From positions 924,525 to 988,524 of the forward strand of contig NZ_VZRA01000001.1 in assembly GCF_008802355.1 (NCBI RefSeq): 64,000 nucleotides of DNA, read 5' to 3'. The notes below the pieces were generated by a model. That model saw only the letters and a list, made by a program, of their open reading frames with translations. It was not told the origin of the DNA and made no database searches. A program made the translations under genes and the position numbers. Positions 16,942-24,444 of the stretch are shown piece by piece (the stretch's first letter is position 1; the number at the start of each line of letters is the position of its first letter). This stretch comes from Oryzomonas sagensis (lineage in GTDB: Bacteria; Desulfobacterota; Desulfuromonadia; Geobacterales; Pseudopelobacteraceae).

Positions 16942-18053
16942 CGAGGTTTTCGTATCTGCTCGCCGTAGGCCTGTGGGCGGCAATCCTCGCCGGTTGCGGC
17001 GGGAAAGGGCCGGAGGCCGGGCACGGGGAACGTTCGCCGGCAGTGGTCGTCAAGGGCGTCCAGGTGGAAACGGTGAAGGCCGTTGCCGTGCCGGATCTCA
17101 TGGAGGTGGTCGGCACCGTAAAGGCGCGTACCAGCGCCGTGGTTTCGGCCCGTATCCCCGGCACCGTCACCGTGCTGAAGGTGCGGGAAGGGGACCGGGT
17201 CAGGAAGGGACAGCTCCTGGCCCGCCTTGATGCCCAGGAAACCGGGGCGACCGGAGCCGCTGCCGTGGCGGGCAGTGACGAGGCCCAGCGCGCGCTGGAT
17301 GAAGCTCAGGCCCGCAAGCGGCTGGCCGACGTGACGTTCGACCGCTATCAGCGCCTCTATAAGGAGCAGGCCGTCACCCGCCAGGAATTCGACACCAAAC
17401 AGACCGAACAGGAGGTGGCCGCCCAGGGCGTTGCCCGGGCCCAGGCCCGTTACCGGCAAGCCAGGGAAGGGGCGCGGGCCGCCTCCCGCATGGCCGATTA
17501 CGCAACGATAGTTGCCCCGATCTCCGGGGTCGTCACTGCCAGGCAGGTTGACTTGGGGTCCACGGTCTTCCCGGCCCAGCCGTTGATGACCATCGACAGC
17601 GAAGGGAGTTACCAGCTTGAGCTGGCCTTGCCGGAATCGCTGGCAACCAGGGCCAAGGTGCAGACGCCGCTTCAGGTCACGCTGGATGCCCTGCAGGTGA
17701 CCATCAGCGCCAGGATCGCCGAGATCGTCCCTTCTGCCGATCCCCAGAGCCGCACGTTCATCGCCAAAGTGCCCCTGGACCGGAAAGGGGTGGCATCGGG
17801 TATGTTCGGGCGCGCTTCCATCAGCCTGGGAAGCACGGCCAACGGCATCCTGCTGCCGGAGCGCGCCGTTGTGGAGCGCGGGGCGCTGACCTCGGTCTGG
17901 GTGGTGGATCAGGCTCATACCGCGCGCATGCGGCTGGTGAAGAGCGGCAAGAGCGTTGGCGGCAAGGTGGAGATCCTCTCCGGCCTTTCCGACGGCGAGC
18001 GGGTGGTGGTGTCGGGCGCGGATAAGGTCAGCGAAGGCGCGAAGGTGGAATAG
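16938..18053 (+). CDS. RND efflux membrane-fusion (adaptor) lipoprotein
   Basis: A 371-residue periplasmic adaptor of the RND/HlyD group. The N-terminal lipobox (AILAGC) indicates anchoring by lipid. The biotinyl-lipoyl-like domain is split by an alpha-hairpin: the first half is GTVTVLKVREGDRVRKGQLL and the second half IVAPISGVVTARQVDLGS. The C-terminal beta-barrel and membrane-proximal domains follow (GRASISLGS, LLPERAVVERG). It bridges the inner-membrane pump (next gene, three bases on) and the TolC homologue (previous gene). The substrate cannot be told from sequence. Confidence 0.93.
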   Translation: MTRFSYLLAVGLWAAILAGCGGKGPEAGHGERSPAVVVKGVQVETVKAVAVPDLMEVVGTVKARTSAVVSARIPGTVTVLKVREGDRVRKGQLLARLDAQETGATGAAAVAGSDEAQRALDEAQARKRLADVTFDRYQRLYKEQAVTRQEFDTKQTEQEVAAQGVARAQARYRQAREGARAASRMADYATIVAPISGVVTARQVDLGSTVFPAQPLMTIDSEGSYQLELALPESLATRAKVQTPLQVTLDALQVTISARIAEIVPSADPQSRTFIAKVPLDRKGVASGMFGRASISLGSTANGILLPERAVVERGALTSVWVVDQAHTARMRLVKSGKSVGGKVEILSGLSDGERVVVSGADKVSEGAKVE

Positions 18054-18056
18054 ACC

Positions 18057-21000
18057 ATGGAACGTCTCGGCTTCGCCGGAAAAATAGCCCACGCCTTCAT
18101 CGACTCCAAGCTGACGCCGCTGATCGTTGCCGCCTCGCTCCTTCTGGGCGTCTTTGCGGTCAAGATGACCCCGCGGGAGGAAGAGCCCCAGATCGTCGTG
18201 CCCATGGTGGACATCTACCTCCCCCTCCCCGGCTCCTCACCCCAAGAGGTGCAGGAACGGGTGGTGAAGCCCTTCGAAGGCAAGCTCTGGGAGATCAAGG
18301 GGGTCGAATACCTTTACTCCATGAGCCGCCCCGGCATGGGGATCATCACGGTGCGCTTCCTGGTGGGGCAACCCATGGAGGAGTCGCTGGTCAAGCTCTA
18401 CAACAAGGTCATGAGCAACCGCGGCATCCTCCCGCCGGGCGCGGGGGAACCGCTGGTGGTGCCGAAATCCATCGACGATGTCCCCATCATGTCCCTGACC
18501 CTCTGGTCCCCGCGCTATGACCACGCCACCCTCCGCACCCTGGCCCGGGAGGTCTGCGATGACCTGAGAAAGGGCGACAATGCCGCCGAAACGGAGATCA
18601 AGGGCGGCTTGACGCGCCAGGTGCGGGTGACCCTGGATGCCCCGCGACTGGCCGGTTACGGCCTCTCGCCCCTCCAGGTGGCGGCGGCCCTGCACAAGGG
18701 CAACGCCGCGCTCGCCTCCGGCTCCTTCACCAGCGGCAACCGGGAGATGCTGGTGGAAACCGGCAATTTCCTGGAGAGCGGCGATGCGGTCAAGCGTCTG
18801 GTGGTCGGGGTGTACAACGGCAAGCCGGTGTACCTGGCCGACGTGGCCCAGGTCACCGACGGGACGAGGGTGCCGGATACGTATGTCTTCATGGGATTGG
18901 GACCGGGGGCCCGTGCCAAAGGCCTGACCGGCGACCCGAACCGGGATTACGCCGCGGTGACCATCTCCATCGCCAAGCGCAAGGGGGCCAACGCGACCTG
19001 GGTGGCCGAGGACCTGCTGAAAAAGGTCGAGGCACTCAAGGGGAAAGTGATCCCCTCGGATGTGCAGGTCACCGTAACCCGCAACTACGGTGAGACCGCC
19101 AAAGAGAAGAACAACGAACTCCTGTTCCACATGTTCCTGGCGGCGCTTTCGGTCACGATCCTGATCGCCCTGTTCATGGGGTGGCGGGCCGGAGCGGTGG
19201 CCGCCATCGCCATCCCGGTCACCCTGGCCCTGACCATGCTGATCTTCTACCTGATCGGCTACACGCTCAATCGCATCACCCTGTTCGCCCTGATCTTCTC
19301 CATCGGCATCCTGGTGGACGACGCCATCGTGGTGGTGGAGAACATCCACCGCTACTTCACCACCACGGTGCTCAAGCCGTTGGAGGCCGCCGTCCGCGCG
19401 GTGGACGAGATCGGGAACCCGACGGTGCTGGCCACTTTCGCGGTGATCGCTTCGATCCTGCCCATGGGCTTCGTGGGCGGGCTGATGGGACCGTACATGC
19501 GCCCCATCCCGGTGGGGGCCAGCATGGCCATGCTCTTCTCCATGCTGATCGCCTTTATCGTGACCCCCTACTTTGCCTACCGCTTTATGAAGGGTGAATC
19601 CCATTACGGTTCCGACGAGGCGCCCGAGGATTCAAAGCTGACCGCCTTTTACCGCAAGGGCATGGGGGCCCTGATCCACAACGCCACCCTGCGCCACGGC
19701 TTTCTGGCAGGCGTGGTGGTCCTGTTGCTGCTCTCCTGCTCGCTGATCTGGTTCAAGGCCGTTACGGTCAAGATGCTCCCCTTCGACAACAAGAACGAGT
19801 TGCAGGTGATCGTCGATGCGCCGGACGGGACGCCGCTGGAGCAGACCGCCCGCATTACCCGCGAGATGGGGGATGCCCTGCGGGGCGTGCCCGAGGTCAG
19901 CGATTTCCAGCTCTACATCGGCACCAGCGCGCCCTTCAACTTCAACGGTCTGGTACGCCACTACTACCTGCGCCGTGGGCCGAATCTGGCCGATATCCAG
20001 GTCAACCTGCTGCGTAAGGACGAGCGCAGGGACCAGTCCCATGCCATTGCCAAGCGCATTCGGCCGCTGCTGAAGGCGGTCGCCGACAAGTACGGGGCGC
20101 GGGTCAAGGTGGCCGAGATTCCCCCCGGACCGCCGGTGCTCTCGACCCTGGTGGCCGAGGTCTATGGACCGGACGATGCCAGCCGTGCGGGGGTGGCCGC
20201 CAGGGTCAAGGCGATCCTGGCCCGGACCGCCGGGGTGGTTGACGTGGACTGGTATCGGGAGGACGACCAGCAGAAGGTGACCCTCGCCGTTGACCGGGAA
20301 AAGGCCGCCCTGGCCGGCATCCCGGTGGAGGATGTGGCGCGGACGCTCAGGATCGCCCTGGGGGGAGAGGATGTGGGGCTGTTGCATCTGCCCCGGGAAA
20401 AGGAGCCGGTCACCATCAACCTGCGCCTGCCGGTCTCCCAGAGAAGCTCCGTGGCCGACCTTTCGTCGATCTCCCTCCCCGGACCCGGGGGCAACGTACC
20501 GCTCTCCCAACTGGTGCGGGCCACCCCGGGGGCCGAGGAAAAGACTCTGTATCGCAAAAATTTGAAGAATGTCGTCTACGTGATCGGCGACGTGGCCGGC
20601 GAGATCGAGGCCCCGGTCTACGCCATCCTCAAGGTGCGCAAGGAGATCGCCGCCCTGCCGACGCCGGACGGTGCAAAGATCGAGGTGCTGGCCTCGCGGC
20701 AGCCGTGGAGCGAGGAACACGTGGGCATGAAGTGGGACGGCGAGTGGCACATCACCTACGAGGTCTTCCGCGACCTGGGCATGGCCTTCGGCGCGGTGAT
20801 GGTGCTGATCTACATCCTGGTGGTGGCCTGGTTCAGGGACTTTACCACCCCCCTGGTGATCATGGCCCCCATCCCCCTGACCCTGATCGGCATCCTGCCG
20901 GGGCACGCCCTGTTCGGGGCGTTCTTCACCGCCACCTCCATGATCGGCTTCATCGCCCTGGCCGGCATCATCGTACGCAACTCCATCATCCTCATCGACT

Positions 21001-21269
21001 TCGCCGAGATGAAGCGCCGGGAGGGGATGCCCCTGGACGAGGCGATCATCGAGGCCGGCGCGGTGCGTTTCCGCCCCATGCTCCTGACCGCCGCCGCCGT
21101 GGTGGTGGGGAGCTTCGTGATCGTCTTCGATCCGATTTTCCAGGGACTGGCCATCGCCATGATGTGCGGCGAAATCGCCTCCACGACCCTGTCCCGGGTG
21201 ACCATACCGGTCCTGTACTATCTGGTGCAGAGTTGGAAAGAACGGCATAATAAGGGACAAGAGACATAA
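18057..21269 (+). CDS. RND family efflux pump (AcrB/MdtBC-like)
   Basis: A 1070-residue proton-driven inner-membrane pump. TM1 near residues 22-40 is followed by porter loops, the TM4 proton-relay motif SIGILVDDAIVVVENIHR with its Asp-Asp pair, a second large periplasmic loop and the closing TM cluster. The N-terminal TPREEEPQIVVP signature and the length place it with the hydrophobe/amphiphile exporters, not the heavy-metal CusA group. It is a full-length pump in an operon with its adaptor and outer-membrane channel. No local regulator is present. Confidence 0.93.
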   Translation: MERLGFAGKIAHAFIDSKLTPLIVAASLLLGVFAVKMTPREEEPQIVVPMVDIYLPLPGSSPQEVQERVVKPFEGKLWEIKGVEYLYSMSRPGMGIITVRFLVGQPMEESLVKLYNKVMSNRGILPPGAGEPLVVPKSIDDVPIMSLTLWSPRYDHATLRTLAREVCDDLRKGDNAAETEIKGGLTRQVRVTLDAPRLAGYGLSPLQVAAALHKGNAALASGSFTSGNREMLVETGNFLESGDAVKRLVVGVYNGKPVYLADVAQVTDGTRVPDTYVFMGLGPGARAKGLTGDPNRDYAAVTISIAKRKGANATWVAEDLLKKVEALKGKVIPSDVQVTVTRNYGETAKEKNNELLFHMFLAALSVTILIALFMGWRAGAVAAIAIPVTLALTMLIFYLIGYTLNRITLFALIFSIGILVDDAIVVVENIHRYFTTTVLKPLEAAVRAVDEIGNPTVLATFAVIASILPMGFVGGLMGPYMRPIPVGASMAMLFSMLIAFIVTPYFAYRFMKGESHYGSDEAPEDSKLTAFYRKGMGALIHNATLRHGFLAGVVVLLLLSCSLIWFKAVTVKMLPFDNKNELQVIVDAPDGTPLEQTARITREMGDALRGVPEVSDFQLYIGTSAPFNFNGLVRHYYLRRGPNLADIQVNLLRKDERRDQSHAIAKRIRPLLKAVADKYGARVKVAEIPPGPPVLSTLVAEVYGPDDASRAGVAARVKAILARTAGVVDVDWYREDDQQKVTLAVDREKAALAGIPVEDVARTLRIALGGEDVGLLHLPREKEPVTINLRLPVSQRSSVADLSSISLPGPGGNVPLSQLVRATPGAEEKTLYRKNLKNVVYVIGDVAGEIEAPVYAILKVRKEIAALPTPDGAKIEVLASRQPWSEEHVGMKWDGEWHITYEVFRDLGMAFGAVMVLIYILVVAWFRDFTTPLVIMAPIPLTLIGILPGHALFGAFFTATSMIGFIALAGIIVRNSIILIDFAEMKRREGMPLDEAIIEAGAVRFRPMLLTAAAVVVGSFVIVFDPIFQGLAIAMMCGEIASTTLSRVTIPVLYYLVQSWKERHNKGQET

Positions 21270-21345
21270 TGAAACCGGGGGACGGGGGAGGGGCCCAATT
21301 GGCCCTTTGCCCGCATCCGCCAATCAACATACGAGAGAGGGATTC

Positions 21346-21777
21346 ATGTTCTGGTCGAAAAACAAACAAACGGCGCCGGAAGCGGCGGAACTGGCCGAGC
21401 AGTGCCGGAGCGAGGCCGAGGCGCTGTACCGCTCGGGGAAATATCATTGCGCCGAGGCGGTGCTGGCGGTGGTCAGGAACCATTTCCGCCCCGACCTGCC
21501 CGAGGAGGTGGTGCAGATGGCCAGCGGTTTCGGCGGCGGCTCCGGCTCCGGCTGTATGTGTGGCGCCGTCTCCGGCGCCACCGTGGGACTGGGGCTGGTG
21601 TTAAAGGAAGACAAGAAGCTGATCAGCCATCTTACCCGTGAACTGCATACCTGGTTCAAGGGAAAGTATGGCGTAACCTGCTGCAAGACCATCCGCGCCA
21701 CCAACGACAAGGGCATCTGCCCGGTATTGACGGGGGAGGTGGCGGGGAAGATAGCGGAGATGTTGGCAAAAAGATAG
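21346..21777 (+). CDS. C_GCAxxG_C_C family redox-like protein
   Basis: A 143-residue cytoplasmic protein of the C_GCAxxG_C_C type, a family of unknown function linked to iron-sulfur or redox metabolism in anaerobes. The signature is visible as YHCAEAVL, then [12 protein letters not shown], then a closely spaced Cys-Cys pair (GVTCCK) and a last Cys in GICPVL. The start at 21346 has GAGAGAGGG just upstream; an earlier ATG at 21307 is less likely. It probably forms a unit with the DUF2892-like gene that follows. Confidence 0.85.
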   Translation: MFWSKNKQTAPEAAELAEQCRSEAEALYRSGKYHCAEAVLAVVRNHFRPDLPEEVVQMASGFGGGSGSGCMCGAVSGATVGLGLVLKEDKKLISHLTRELHTWFKGKYGVTCCKTIRATNDKGICPVLTGEVAGKIAEMLAKR

Positions 21778-21853
21778 AAGCGGGCAATTTGCGCTTCTGG
21801 AGGATGGAATGCCTGTGGGTGTTCCGCCGCAGAGAAACAGAGGAGAAATACAC

Positions 21854-22084
21854 ATGAAGGAAGAATATTACGTCGAACGGGTGGTCCGCATCATCGCCGG
21901 GTCATTCATCATCGTCTCGTTGCTGCTGGCCCATTTCCATTCGCCCTACTGGCTCTGGTTCACCGGCTTTGTCGGCCTCAACCTGTTCCAGTCCGGCTTT
22001 ACCCAGTTCTGCCCCCTGTTCACGATCCTGGGGAAGATGGGGGTGCCGCGGTTTCCCAAGGGGGCCTGCCCGCCGCGGGACTAG
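21854..22084 (+). CDS. DUF2892/YgaP-type small membrane protein
   Basis: A 76-residue protein with two hydrophobic segments (about residues 10-25 and 30-48). It ends with the family pattern [20 protein letters not shown], seen in DUF2892 domains that often accompany rhodanese or other sulfur-transfer proteins. The Shine-Dalgarno GAGGAGAAA precedes ATG 21854. Its TAG stop is provided by the terminal repeat of the intergenic element at 22082. Confidence 0.8.
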   Translation: MKEEYYVERVVRIIAGSFIIVSLLLAHFHSPYWLWFTGFVGLNLFQSGFTQFCPLFTILGKMGVPRFPKGACPPRD

Positions 22085-22307
22085 CAGGCTGTTGAAAAAC
22101 TCAGGTTGTTCAAAAATAGTCAGATCGCCGCATCCGCTAGACAAGCCCTGAGGAGGCCCTCACCCGGCCTTTGGCCACCCTCTCCCGGAGGGAGAGGGTA
22201 ACGGTATCCCTTCTCCCCTGGGGAGAAGGATAGGATGAGGGGCGCTACGCCGCACAAGGTGGCTTTCGAGGACGGCGGCGAGATGGCTGTTTTTCAACAA
22301 CCTGCTA
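22082..22307. repeat. intergenic element, family A (copy 1), with family B inserted
   Basis: Terminal inverted repeats of 19 bp, TAGCAGG(C/T)TGTTGAAAAAC, lie at 22082-22100 and, reversed, at 22289-22307, with one mismatch. Both begin with TAG. The left one is the stop codon of the DUF2892 gene; the right one, read on the minus strand, is the stop codon of draT. The interior matches copy 2 at 49872-50009 in reverse orientation, but is interrupted by a family B repeat (22157-22242). No protein is encoded. Confidence 0.85.
22157..22242. repeat. family B palindromic repeat (copy 1), nested in family A
   Basis: It starts CCCTCACCCGGCCTTTGGCC, continues through CTCTCCCGGAGGGAGAG and CTTCTCCCCTGGGGAGAAG, and ends GATGAGGGG, so it folds into successive hairpins. 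The second copy is at 54111-54210 in the opposite orientation. Confidence 0.85.
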
Positions 22308-23102
22308 CAGCGTGCACATCACCTGGCGGACCCGATATTCGCCGCCGATGATCAGGTACTCCCCCTCGCCCTTCATGATGCTGCCGGGTAGCAGGTCGTT
22401 GTAAAAGAAGATCTTGCTGAGCGGCACCTCGACCCGCCACACCGTGGAGCCGAACTCCCAGGCCCGCTCTTCGTCCGAGGTGAACGAGACCAGGTTGTTC
22501 AGGCGGACGATCTGCTCCCGTTTGCCGATCTGCTCCAGCACGCTGTGCTCATTGGCATCGTAGGTGCCCCGGTAGAGGGGGATGTTTTTTGTTGCGGGGT
22601 ACTTGCGGACCAACTCATACTGGCAGTATTCGTAGAGCAGGTCGAGTTGGGACTGGATGGCGTTGGTGCGGGCGCTCCCCTTCATGACATCCACCGAAAA
22701 ATCGAAATAGGCCTCGCTGTGGATGTCGGAAATCCTGGCGCGGTGGAAGGTGGGGGTGATGCCCATGCGGCTCTCGACCCAGCGTTTGAGCACCGCGCCC
22801 TCGATGGAGTTGGAATCCATCATCCAGCCGCGCAGGAAACGCAGGTAGCTGTTCTTGATGCTTTTGCGGGCGGTGTCGGTGGCCTGGTCCTGCCAGTTGT
22901 GGAGCTGAAACTTGACCGACATGAAATCGTTGAAGATCAGGGCGCGCTCCTCCTGGGAGGCGATGGCGGCCAGCTTTTCGAACAGGAAGCGGTTGCCCTC
23001 CTTGACGCCCTGAATCTCCAGCGGTTGAGGATTGTCGTTGAAGTGGCGCGAGGCGATAACCCACGGCGGCAGGTTGCAGTAGTTAAAGGAACCGTTTTCC
23101 AC
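22305..23102 (-). CDS. draT: NAD+-dinitrogen-reductase ADP-ribosyltransferase DraT
   Basis: A 265-residue enzyme that switches off nitrogenase by ADP-ribosylating an arginine of NifH when fixed nitrogen or energy supply changes. The N-terminal block NYCNLPPWVIASRHFN is typical of DraT. The R-S-E class signature is visible: Arg178 in LYRGTYD, the SFTSDEERAWEFGS segment (about 206-219), and Glu246/Glu248 in KGEGEYLIIGGEY. It is the last gene of the minus-strand nif operon, 41 bp after the NifX paralogue. DraG, which reverses the reaction, is not in the window. The stop codon lies in the terminal repeat of element A. Confidence 0.93.
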   Translation of the reverse strand: MENGSFNYCNLPPWVIASRHFNDNPQPLEIQGVKEGNRFLFEKLAAIASQEERALIFNDFMSVKFQLHNWQDQATDTARKSIKNSYLRFLRGWMMDSNSIEGAVLKRWVESRMGITPTFHRARISDIHSEAYFDFSVDVMKGSARTNAIQSQLDLLYEYCQYELVRKYPATKNIPLYRGTYDANEHSVLEQIGKREQIVRLNNLVSFTSDEERAWEFGSTVWRVEVPLSKIFFYNDLLPGSIMKGEGEYLIIGGEYRVRQVMCTL

Positions 23103-23143
23103 AGGTTATCACCTCATTGTGAAAGATTACTCTCTCGAACAGG

Positions 23144-23473
23144 CTACAGAATCTTTGCCAGTTCCACCAGCGTGGCCTTAATGGGGCCGGACACCGCGAA
23201 AGCGCTAATCCCCAGTTTTTCCAGTTCACTCTGGGGGTGCTCGCCCATCTGGGCCGTCACCACCGCCCGGCATCCCGTAAGCGCCTCGGCAATCCCTCGC
23301 AGGGCGTGGCCGCGCAGCGGGTTCTCCGGGTCGAAGCTGCAGTAGCGTTCCACCCTCTTCTCGTCCACCAGTTTGGCTTCGTTCTGCTCCACGTCATAGA
23401 TCAAAAAACGCTCGGCATGGCCGAAGTGCTGGTTGATTTCCTTGCCGTCCTTGGATGCGACTGCGATGAGCAT
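23144..23473 (-). CDS. NifX/NafY-type FeMo-cofactor binding protein (paralogue)
   Basis: A 109-residue member of the dinitrogenase iron-molybdenum cofactor-binding family (NifX/NifB-C/NafY group). The family N-terminus MLIAVASKDGKEINQHFGHA is followed by an ERFLIYDVE strand and a C-terminal Rossmann-like half (GCRAVVTAQMGEHP). The start at 23473 follows AAGGAGGTGGT; the frame is open six codons further. It is a second NifX-like protein in the operon, 58% of whose product is shared fold, probably a carrier or insertase for FeMo-co or its precursor. Its exact role (NafY-like or other) is not determinable here. Confidence 0.8.
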   Translation of the reverse strand: MLIAVASKDGKEINQHFGHAERFLIYDVEQNEAKLVDEKRVERYCSFDPENPLRGHALRGIAEALTGCRAVVTAQMGEHPQSELEKLGISAFAVSGPIKATLVELAKIL

Positions 23474-23532
23474 ACCACCTCCTTGCCGCAATCCGGCAGA
23501 TTTTTCAAACCTGCCGGATTCCGACCGGCCTT

Positions 23533-23796
23533 CTACAGTGCGACCGGCTCAAAGGTAAAGCACTTCTTGGAACAGGTGCGGCCGCACGCTTGGCAACCGA
23601 TGCAGTTGCCGTCGTTCTCGATCTTCATGAACATCTTGGCCGAGTCGTCCTCGTCCAGTTCCTCGAAGGCCAGGACGTCGTGGGCGCAGACCTTGAAACA
23701 GCGGCCACAGCCGATACAGAGCTCTTCGTCGATGGACTTGATGAATTGGGGGGTCCATTCCTGTTTGTTCTTGGTCAGGGCGGTGATGTAAGACAT
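23533..23796 (-). CDS. fdxB: nif-specific 2[4Fe-4S] ferredoxin (FdxB type)
   Basis: An 87-residue ferredoxin with two clusters' worth of cysteines: CIGCGRCFKVC and, after an acidic stretch, CIGCQACGRTC. The N-terminal segment (TALTKNKQEWTPQFIKSID) and the insert between the two motifs are typical of the nif-associated ferredoxin III. It probably supplies electrons for cofactor assembly. It sits between the two NifX-type genes. Confidence 0.88.
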   Translation of the reverse strand: MSYITALTKNKQEWTPQFIKSIDEELCIGCGRCFKVCAHDVLAFEELDEDDSAKMFMKIENDGNCIGCQACGRTCSKKCFTFEPVAL

Positions 23797-23848
23797 GGTT
23801 CTTTCCTCCGTTATGATTGTGTGGTGTGGCGCGTGTCCTGCGGGTACA

Positions 23849-24235
23849 TCAATCCTCTAAAAACGAGGTGGCCTGTTCCTTGTTCATTGCCTTTCTGAGC
23901 CATGGCGGCGCGTTGCCGCGCAGGACCTCCTGAAGCCGTTCGACGGTCTCCTTCAGGTTTACCTCCGAGCCGGTTTTCATGGGGTGGATCTTCTTGGCGA
24001 CCAGTTTGGCCGCCGCCGGGCCGCCGATCTGCATGGTATAAACGATGGCGCAGTCGGCGATGGCGCTGGCCCGGGCCATGATGCGATCCTCCTCGTCCTC
24101 GGCCGTGGTGATGGCGCTGACGGTCGTGAGAAACCCCGCCTCGTCCGGGCCGACCTCCCAGATGTGGAAGCTCTGGCACTGGCCGAAGTGCTGATCGATC
24201 ATCTCGCCGGTTGAAGTGGTGAATGCTATTTTCAT
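23849..24235 (-). CDS. nifX: nitrogen fixation protein NifX
   Basis: A 128-residue NifX that binds and carries the FeMo-co precursor (NifB-co/VK-cluster) during assembly on NifEN. It begins MKIAFTTSTGEMIDQHFGQC, the family's DQHFG motif, and continues with SFHIWEVGPDEAGF and a predicted Rossmann-like half (CAIVYTMQIGGPAAAKLV). The C-terminal tail (RGNAPPWLRKAM) is usual for NifX. The start at 24235 has AAAGGAG upstream; ten codons of upstream open frame are ignored. It follows nifEN after 209 bp containing a family D inverted repeat. Confidence 0.92.
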   Translation of the reverse strand: MKIAFTTSTGEMIDQHFGQCQSFHIWEVGPDEAGFLTTVSAITTAEDEEDRIMARASAIADCAIVYTMQIGGPAAAKLVAKKIHPMKTGSEVNLKETVERLQEVLRGNAPPWLRKAMNKEQATSFLED

Positions 24236-24279
24236 GGTTGACTCCTTTGCTGAAAAACTTTCCAACAGGGGAAATGCAG

Positions 24280-24426
24280 TTCACCACAAAGACACAAAGG
24301 ACACAAAGCTACACAAATAATGATTTCAGTTAGTTGTATGGCAATTTCACAACTGGGGGGACTCAACTTCGAGAGAATGCCCTTTCATCGGTAACTCTGT
24401 GAATCCTTTGTGCTCTTTGTGGTGAA
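24280..24426. repeat. family D inverted repeat inside the nif operon
   Basis: TTCACCACAAAGACACAAAG (starting at 24280) and CCTTTGTGCTCTTTGTGGTG (starting at 24405) form an imperfect inverted repeat of about 22 bp around a 95-bp AT-rich loop. It lies between nifEN and nifX and may act as a processing or attenuation structure in the transcript. Confidence 0.75.
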
Positions 24427-24444
24427 TAACTGTCGTCCTCAGAT

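Noticed and set aside
18237-21323. Two long minus-strand frames opposite the RND pump
   Set aside because: Shadow ORFs caused by high third-position GC; the plus-strand pump has complete family motifs.
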